From: Flaccisagitta enflata
Lineage: Eukaryota; Chaetognatha; Sagittoidea; Aphragmophora
NCBI GenBank assembly: GCA_965153355.1
Contig: OZ231126.1
Coordinates: 38,006,001-38,070,000 of the forward strand
DNA length: 64,000 nt
Direction of reading: 5' to 3'
Shown here: piece after piece, positions 58,245 through 64,000 of the stretch
Layout of the letters: each line of letters starts with the position of its first letter
Position numbering within the stretch: the stretch's first letter is position 1
The notes under the pieces: model-generated
Told to the model about the DNA's origin: nothing
Databases searched by the model: none
What the model saw: the letters and a program-made list of their open reading frames with translations, nothing else
Program-made: the position numbers and the translations under genes

Positions 58245-58883
58245 CTGGTGCCTTTAGAAAATAGGAAATGGTGATGAAATTTTGATCAAGGTTGGCGCGC
58301 GTGATGCTGCGTTAGGCAACGGCTACAAGTGCTTCTTAACCAGAGCGTCTTTCGAACAGAAGCGACTACAGCTATGAACAGAAGAGGTGGGGGAAAATGC
58401 GAGAGCAGGAGGGATGATGATGACTATGATATGGAGTGATACGGAAAAGAGAAAGAGTGACAGGCCGCCTTTGGATCTCGTGAAAAAAGCACGCCCTCTT
58501 TACCCTCGTTGGACATTTCTGCTCTCACTTCTGCTCTCCTCACTACCTGTTCTGCTGTAAGTTACTAACAATTTGGATTATTCTTTTTTCAAAGCTGTTT
58601 TTGACGAAACATCATCAATTTCTTTACAATCTGCACCTTTCCAACTTCTTTTCGCGTGGCTCCTTTTCAGACGTTTTCTACTTTTTCTACTTATAATTCT
58701 GCTTGTCCTTTCTCATTATCTTCATCCTTTAACTCTTTTCTCCCCAAAAGTCTGTCTATTACTTCAAAACCTCTTTTCTAAACATTACCCCTCGTGTGGC
58801 CTCTCCTCTCACTATACAGCCTCTAGATTCTATTCATCGTTCTGTTTTCTTCGATTCCACCTCTTTGATTTTTTTCTCTTTAG

Positions 58884-59069
58884 AATAAAGAATTAGAATG
58901 GTCGCTAAAAGAGAGACATCGGGTAAATTACGTGGCTAATGGTCAACAACCAGAAATCCCAATTGATTTGCCAATGTTGAATTACATTTCCCAAAGCCAT
59001 TTTTTTCCCGTTCAAAATAGAAACTCACGATTCATCACAAGATACCAAGAAAGCGATTTGTTTTGTAAA
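58884..59069 (+). CDS. Candidate exon, 62 codons
   Basis: A very good acceptor (gatttttttctctttag) and a consensus donor (AAA|gtgagt) bound an open phase-0 frame: NKELEWSLKERHRVNYVANG, QQPEIPIDLPMLNYISQSHF, FPVQNRNSRFITRYQESDLF, CK. Balanced, non-repetitive composition. It lies 640 bp beyond the first recognised exon of the minus-strand gene, on the opposite strand. Protein family not recognised; it could belong to the same transcript as exons a-e. Confidence 0.55.
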
Positions 59070-59095
59070 GTGAGTTAGTTTGTTAAGTAAGTCAG

Positions 59096-59278
59096 TTGAG
59101 CGATTCGTCCTGCCTCGACCAATTGACCAAAGCGCGTTATTTAGCAGAACCATTACTATTTCTTTCCGATGAAAACGTGAGATCCATTTTACATAAATGT
59201 CCGCGAGCGACTAAGATTCAGGTGGTGCCGGCAACTAGTAGATGTGTAAAGGAACTTTTCACAGTACAAGGCTTTTGA
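59096..59278 (+). CDS. Candidate terminal exon following a 26-nt gap
   Basis: An open frame after cag (59093-59095): SDSSCLDQLTKARYLAEPLL, FLSDENVRSILHKCPRATKI, QVVPATSRCVKELFTVQGF, then TGA. Protein-like. It is in a different frame from the exon ending at 59069; removing exactly gtgagt...cag (26 nt) joins them in phase 0. Either an extraordinarily short intron, a frameshift, or two unrelated acceptors. Confidence 0.5.
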   Translation: MSDSSCLDQLTKARYLAEPLLFLSDENVRSILHKCPRATKIQVVPATSRCVKELFTVQGF

Positions 59279-59467
59279 ATGATGCATTTTGACCCTCTTA
59301 TTTGTGTTTTTGTTTATATTTTATTTGTCTAATTTTTTGTATAATTTCATTTTTTACATATATATTCATTCATTTGTAATGTTAATTCAAACATAAATGT
59401 TAAGTTTCATCATTTTTGAAGAATCCTTTTTATAAATTTCACTTTTCAAAATTTTGATTTAAATGCC

Positions 59468-59537
59468 TCTTCCGGATACGAACCAGTAACCTTTGACACT
59501 AAAGTCCGCCACTCTACCACTAGACCACTGGGTCACC
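59468..59537 (-). tRNA. tRNA-like sequence (probable pseudogene)
   Basis: On the minus strand: CAGTGGTCTAGTGGTAGAGT (A box, D arm) then GGCGGACTTTAGTGTC (anticodon-like) and TTACTGGTTCGTATCCGGAA (T arm, B box). The T stem pairs in four of five positions; the anticodon stem does not close well, and no convincing acceptor stem is present. Fits a tRNA pseudogene or a SINE head. Confidence 0.5.
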
Positions 59538-59805
59538 TGATCACTTTCAGAGTAAAAATGGTCATATTCTAAAGAAATGACCCAAGGACCAGAAAAAAAA
59601 GTTGAGGCACAATGCGCAAAGCGCACTGCGCCTCAATTAGTGGGATATCTTTTATGTACTGTTGCGTTGCCATGTCCATCTGAAAAATCATCAATTTTGA
59701 TGATAATCATCTCCTTCATCTCGACAAGATGCGTTACTTTGTTCTACTCTGCTTAGACTGGTCTCTATGAAAAGCTGAACTTGCCAGGTATATAAACATG
59801 AGAAA

Positions 59806-59978
<173 letters not shown>

Positions 59979-60344
59979 CTGGCAAATCAATAAGAAAAAG
60001 GTAATCTTTTTGAATGTCGATCTTAACATTTATTCATTTCACGTGTTCATGGTCAGAATAAGAAAATTCTAATCATATTGATATGAAGTTTAAAGAAATG
60101 CTTTTATGGTTTGTTGAGTGACAGTTCCGCAGCACAAGAAATCGCCGGTTTCAAGGTGTAGAAGTGGTTTGCTATCTTTAGAAGCATTTCTTTCCTTCCT
60201 CTGTTCGTACATCCAGTGGCTGATCAATAAAAAGAGAAAGAAAAAAAAGCATGTAAGGGAATAATTGATTGATTATGATCAAGGTTGGAAACATGTTAAA
60301 AACCCTTATCTCACAACGTGGTCAGTGGCGCGGTGATGTTAATA

Positions 60345-60693
60345 GGGTGTGCAGTATGTCAATTGCACCCTGGGACTTTGCTGAATCGCTCTCGTGCGCC
60401 CCCTTCATAACGCGACACTTATGATTCTATTTCAAACAAAACAGTGCGCAGCTTTCTAGCTTTATGGAAACCTTTTTTTGGGCCTGTTTAAAGTTTATCC
60501 TCTAAAGAATCCCCTTAAGAAAATCCTTTTATTTTCATTGTTAAACTTAAATCGACCCTAAAAGGTTCCCATCAAGCTAAAAGCTGCGCATTGGCTTGTT
60601 TGAAATAAGATTGAGTGTCACATTAATGACATTATGAAGAGGGCACATGAGAGCGATTTAGCAAAGTCCCACGATGCAATCAGCGTAGTGTGC
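60345..60693. mobile_element. Palindromic MITE, about 350 bp
   Basis: Left agggtgtgcagtatgtcaat, tgcaccctgggactttgctg, aatcgctctcgtgcgccccc; right gaagagggcacatgagagcg, atttagcaaagtcccacgat, gcaatcagcgtagtgtgca. Imperfect inverted copies over about 70 bp per side. Confidence 0.65.
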
Positions 60694-60874
60694 AGAGAAA
60701 TCTGCACTGGTTCATAAATCTGAGTCAACTTTAAAGGAGCACTGCTCGTAAACAAATTAAGCTATGAACCTCAGATTAGACGCATTTGAAAGAGTTAGGA
60801 GAACTCAAAATGAGATCAATGTACAGGTTGTCCCAAGTCAGTTGCAACTTTGACTTTACAATGCATAAAAAGAT

Positions 60875-60958
60875 AACAAGGCCGGATACACGGCTACCTC
60901 AGTTGTTTGTGGGTGGGCAGGAGCAGTGCTGAAGGTAATCTGCTGCTGCCCAAAAAGT
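60875..60958 (-). mobile_element. Type-A GTCY tail fragment
   Basis: aacaaggccggatacacggc, tacctcagttgtttgtgggt, gggcaggagcagtgctgaag. Cut off at 60958, where a type-E head begins. Confidence 0.65.
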
Positions 60959-61260
60959 AAGTCGCAAAAGCGTTTGATGGTCAGCGGTACCCATGCCCTG
61001 CCTTAGTCGGTTGTGGTTGAATTTGAGGAGAGAGCAGGGCAGCGACCCCGATGGGGTCTGTGACCTATGCTTTCACACAGGGGAATTTTCTCCTCCTCCT
61101 CCTCCTCCTCTGTTCTCCCCCCCCCCCCACCTCCAGGCCCATAAATCAGCCTTGAAGCCCATATACCAGGTCTTGAGGTTCAATTCCCTTAAGGCCGGAA
61201 TTTGGGCCTCAAAGATACGATTTTGGCTATAAGATGGGATATGGGCCTTGAGGTTGGGCT
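60959..61260 (+). mobile_element. Type-E GTCY element, 5' part
   Basis: gtcgcaaaagcgtttgatgg, tcagcggtacccatgccctg, then the block gcagcgaccccgatggggtc, tgtgacctatgctttcacac, a (CTC)n and poly-C stretch, and diverged minisatellite. 61261-61460 is A/T-rich with no feature. Confidence 0.65.
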
Positions 61261-61487
61261 TTGTAGTATCGGGAGATCGTCAATGAAACGATGAAAAAAA
61301 TCAGTGTCTTATATGGGAGTATCAGGACATTGTCAATACTAACATGCAAAGTGCCTTGAGATCGATCACGACCTTGTCAAGATTTGTTAAAAAATTGTGG
61401 CGCGGGAGATTGTTGACAATCTGCCGGCCCCTCTATATCTCAACCCCCTAATTACTTTCTAATGTTCAAAAGCATAAATAAAGCGAA

Positions 61488-61582
61488 AAAAATGCACTGA
61501 TGGACGGGCTGACGGACGGACTGACAGACAGACTGACAGATGGACCAAAAAGTGGCTGAATCATGTAGCATGCGACTAAAAA
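61488..61582 (-). mobile_element. GTCY head fragment
   Basis: ctgatggacgggctgacgga, cggactgacagacagactga, then catgtagcatgcgactaaaa. Head and GTCY run only, inserted in the dispersed element at 61567-62205. Confidence 0.6.
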
Positions 61583-61803
61583 CCATGTTTTTTTGGAATA
61601 TGTCAAAAGTTTGAAGACCGACTTCAACTTATTTTCCCAATAAGGCATTCAATGTTCTATGATATTTCTAACTATTTCTATGTTGGCTATGAGGGAGCTT
61701 CACCAAAAGGCATGATTTTGGTCAGTCCCTTGAATTGCGCTCTAGTGGAGCTTAACAGATTTTCTTTTTCAATATCAAAATCGCCTGGGGTGATCATCGG
61801 GAA

Positions 61804-62056
61804 ACAAGGTCATTAGACCTAAGTCGCGTGCGTCGGCACTTTCAAAAAATGTCAGACAGACTGACAGACAAACATTTTTCAAAAAGACATTTTAAATGAC
61901 TGTTTACCGCACTAAGTACCTCCTCTACCATTCAGACATAACAAACGCTTTGATCAGCCTTATAAACAGTTTTGTGACGGACCGACCGACGGACCGACCG
62001 ACCGACCGACCAACCGACAGAAAAGTGGCTTATAGAGTCGCGTAGCACGCGACTAA
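61804..62056 (-). mobile_element. Type-A/B GTCY element (253 bp)
   Basis: Plus-strand reading: aacaaggtcattagacctaa, gtcgcgtgcgtcggcact, then gacggaccgaccgacggacc and the head gagtcgcgtagcacgcgact. The head hairpin has a 3-nt loop like the 31.7-kb copy. Confidence 0.75.
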
Positions 62057-62225
62057 TAAGTCAGTCTTCGGCTTTTTGACATATTCCAGAGAAACATGGT
62101 TTTCATTTTCTTATGCGGACCAATTGCGGGTCTCAAATGAAATTGATAGGGTAATTAAATTTGATGATTTTCTTTCATTTAGCGCCAAGCAGAATGCTCT
62201 ATGATGAAAATTTTCTTAGTCATGA

Positions 62226-62601
62226 TTTTCAGTTACTCTATAAGAGGTTTTGTCTGTCCATCGGTCCTCGGTACATTGGTCCATCCGTGAGCACGAGTCA
62301 AAGTGGAAAAATGAACATTTTAGATACTTTTCAGTTGCGGACACGCAACTCTATAAGAGCCTTTGTCCGTCTGTTGGTCAGTCCATCCATCGTTCCATCT
62401 GTCTGTAATGATCAAGTCGAAAAATGGAAAAACATGCATTTCCTGCTCTGTCCACCCGTCCGCAACTGGTGGCCGTGTATCCGGCCTTGTTGTTAATGTG
62501 TCTGTGTTGGAGGGGGGCTGGGTGGGGCGTTGGGTGTGGATTGGGGTTGGTTGCCCCTGCTCACCCTTCCGCAGCGATATTGTGACCCTGCGTCACATGT
62601 T
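62226..62601 (+). mobile_element. Outer type-C GTCY element, interrupted
   Basis: gttactctataagaggtttt, gtctgtccatcggtcctcgg, aagtggaaaaatgaacattt, tagatactttt; then, after the inner element, gttaatgtgtctgtgttgga, cccctgctcacccttccgca, gcgatattgtgaccctgcgt, cacatgtt. The two halves together match 34815-35046. Confidence 0.75.
62332..62491 (+). mobile_element. Inner type-C GTCY element (160 bp) nested in the previous one
   Basis: Starts cagttgcggacacgcaactc directly after the tttt of the outer element and ends gtgtatccggccttgtt directly before gttaatgtg. Because the outer element is known uninterrupted elsewhere, this fixes both ends of the inner one. Confidence 0.85.
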
Positions 62602-62639
62602 TTCAATCTTTTTATATGAAAAATTCTGATTTTTTGTTT

Positions 62640-62775
62640 CTTATGATTTTAAGTAGGATCAATAAGTGAGTGAATTGATATTTGTTTGAGCACGCAAATA
62701 TAAGCAAACATGTTTATGAGCATAGCTGCTTATCTGTCATGGTGTTTATGAGTATTACTAGTAAAAAGTCGCATC
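62640..62775. repeat. Lone inverted unit of the 125-bp satellite
   Basis: aagtaggatcaataagtgag, gagcacgcaaatataagcaa, acatgtttatgagcatagct: inverted relative to the 32.9-kb units. Confidence 0.6.
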
Positions 62776-62793
62776 TTTAAAGCTCTCTTAATG

Positions 62794-62979
62794 AACAAGG
62801 CCGGTTACACAGCTACCGAAGTCGCGTGCAGGTGGGCAGGGGCCATATTTGAGGTCACTAGACCATTTACGCAGCAGCAGTCGGGTCAAAAAAATAAAAT
62901 CATAAAAAAAGTAAAACGTGACCCATCGACCGACCGACGGACAAAGCGGGTTGTAGAGTCGCGTGCATGCAACTAAAAA
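62794..62979 (-). mobile_element. Type-A GTCY element (186 bp, complete)
   Basis: Plus-strand reading: aacaaggccggttacacagc, gaagtcgcgtgcaggtgggc, ggggccatatttgaggtcac, aaagtaaaacgtgacccatc, gaccgaccgacggacaaagc, gggttgtagagtcgcgtgca, tgcaactaaaaa. Confidence 0.9.
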
Positions 62980-63002
62980 TGATAGCAATAGGCGGATTGC
63001 AC

Positions 63003-63360
63003 CACTGTCCTGACAATGTGTCCTGACATTGTGTGCCAACATTGTGTCCCAACATTGTGTCCCGACATTGTGTCCCGACATTGCGTCCCGACATTGCGTC
63101 CCGACATTGTGTCCAAACATTGTCCCGATATTGTGTCCCAACATTGTGTCCCAATATCATGTTGTGATATTGTGTCCCAATATTGTGTCCCGATTTTGTG
63201 TCCTGACATTGTGTCCCAACATTGTGTCCTGACATTGTGTCCTGACAATGTGTCCTAACAATGTGTCCCGACATTGTGTCCTGACATAGTATCCCGGTCA
63301 TTTGTGTCCCGACAGTCATTTGTGTCCCGACAGTTATTTGTGTCCTGACAGTAATTTGTA
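63003..63360. repeat. 14-bp minisatellite
   Basis: About 20 copies of acattgtgtcccga with variants, then longer-spaced tttgtgtcccgacagt units. Begins 24 bp after the type-A head. Confidence 0.92.
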
Positions 63361-63433
63361 TCAGTTTAGTAAATTCTGTTGATTGAGTCAATTAAAACAG
63401 ACTGTATCACTAGTCTGGCCTTGTTGGCCTTGT

Positions 63434-63625
63434 TACTTACAGACTTGCTCCTCTATAAGAGGCTTTGTCCATCCTGAGACTCTGTCATTTGGTTCTTTAG
63501 TTCACTCATGCATGATTATGTTGCGAGCTGAAAAGTGTGAAAATGCGCATTTAAGAGGCTTCCATTGTGATTATGTGCGTGTGCATATGTGTGTGTGTGG
63601 GGGGGGGGGGTAGTACGACCCTACC
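63434..63625 (+). mobile_element. Decayed type-C GTCY element
   Basis: cttgctcctctataagaggc, tttgtccatcctgagactct, gagctgaaaagtgtgaaaat, gcgcatttaagaggct, then GT-rich and poly-G sequence. The head hairpin is decayed. Confidence 0.55.
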
Positions 63626-63668
63626 CTCCCCCCCACCCACCCCCCCATCACGGCAAAATCGTGATTAC

Positions 63669-63758
63669 CTGCTCATTGCACAGCATTCTTTTTTTGTTCA
63701 TTGTTGGTGCAGCATCTCCGACTTGGACCAATTCCTGATCATGTTCAGTTGCAGCCTG
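63669..63758 (-). CDS. Candidate internal exon (30 codons)
   Basis: The strong acceptor agttttgttttgtatgcag and donor CAG|gtaatc bound a phase-0 frame QAATEHDQELVQVGDAAPTM then NKKRMLCNEQ. It could be an upstream exon of the minus-strand membrane-protein gene, whose first recognised exon can also begin in phase 0. Short and of unknown family. Confidence 0.35.
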
Positions 63759-64000
63759 CTGCATACAAAACAAAACTTTGTTATCCTACTCGACGAATTT
63801 ATGATAATAACCCTTATAGCAAAATCCAATTCTAGTACACCTTTCTTGAAACTGGCTCTCAAATCAATAACATTGTAATTGTAATCAATCTACTAGCAGC
63901 ATAATCTATTTCCAAGGCTAAAGAAAACATATGACATTCTTCGAAATAAATCATACTTGATAGTTTGAGGTAAGATTAAACCCCGGGGCTAGCTTGGGTT
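63759..64000. other. End of window, no feature
   Basis: AT-rich, with no repeat or gene that I can support. Confidence 0.4.

Noticed and set aside
58573-58896. 107-codon plus-strand hydrophobic frame before the 58884 exon
   Set aside because: Composition is explained by T/C-rich intron DNA (a long pyrimidine tract), and it is in a different frame from the exon that follows.
60121-60252. Coding-like readings on both strands (HWMYEQRKERNASKDS minus; SGLLSLEAFLSFLCSYIQWL plus, donor CAT|gtaagg)
   Set aside because: Opposite-strand readings of one short piece compete, and neither matches the phase of a neighbouring exon convincingly.

Overview
This is a repeat-saturated, AT-rich nuclear window from an animal, most likely an invertebrate. 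The support is spliceable exons on both strands, tRNA-like pieces, dozens of TA-flanked inverted-repeat elements, hAT-type elements with 8-bp target duplications, a Jockey-like reverse-transcriptase fragment, and very long (GA)n, (CA)n, (GAAA)n, (CAT)n and (GTT)n tracts. The dominant repeat carries a GTCY tetranucleotide run, a palindromic head and often an internal minisatellite. This resembles non-autonomous Helentron-type (HINE/DINE-1) elements and the bivalve 'pearl' elements, so a mollusc or other lophotrochozoan is my best guess; it is an inference. Almost every long open frame in the window is a microsatellite read in frame and is not a gene.

Layout. 0-4.9 kb: an acidic 42-bp coding-like repeat, then several short GTCY elements. 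5.0-7.0 kb: one GTCY element whose 10-bp internal repeat has grown to almost 2 kb. 7.1-11.3 kb: a fold-back element with two further elements nested in it. 11.3-13.0 kb: giant (GAAA)n and (CAT)n. 13.0-14.3 kb: composite minisatellites and GTCY elements. 15.0-21.5 kb: an inverted-repeat MITE split by a 5.9-kb GTCY-type insertion that holds a gene-like cargo and about 1.5 kb of TACATACT-type repeat. 22-30 kb: GTCY elements, two minisatellite arrays of one family, and two decayed retrotransposon fragments. 30-37.9 kb: MITEs, two hAT elements, trinucleotide arrays. 38-44.3 kb: a CpG-rich patch and a 3.6-kb fold-back element nested in an older element. 45-60 kb: the only part with convincing host exons. 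60-64 kb: more GTCY elements, a 14-bp minisatellite and one more candidate exon.

Genes. The best-supported gene lies on the minus strand (exons at about 58.2, 57.6, 53.5 and 50.3 kb). Its four exons join with matching phases into the C-terminal 295 residues of a single-pass membrane protein: Thr-rich stalk, acidic linker, hydrophobic segment, basic stop-transfer, short cytoplasmic tail, stop. Plus-strand exon-like pieces at 45.4-48.7 kb and 58.9-59.3 kb look like parts of one or more other genes overlapping it on the opposite strand. A two-exon gene start (15.87-16.24 kb) sits inside the 5.9-kb insertion and may be captured or degenerating.

The most interesting signal is the GTCY family. At least four subfamilies share a layout (T-run, head hairpin, GTCY run, variable interior, tail ending GGCCTTGTT). 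In three of the end types the tail holds an exact reverse complement of the first 9-10 bases of the head, although those bases differ between types. About 30 copies or fragments lie in 64 kb.
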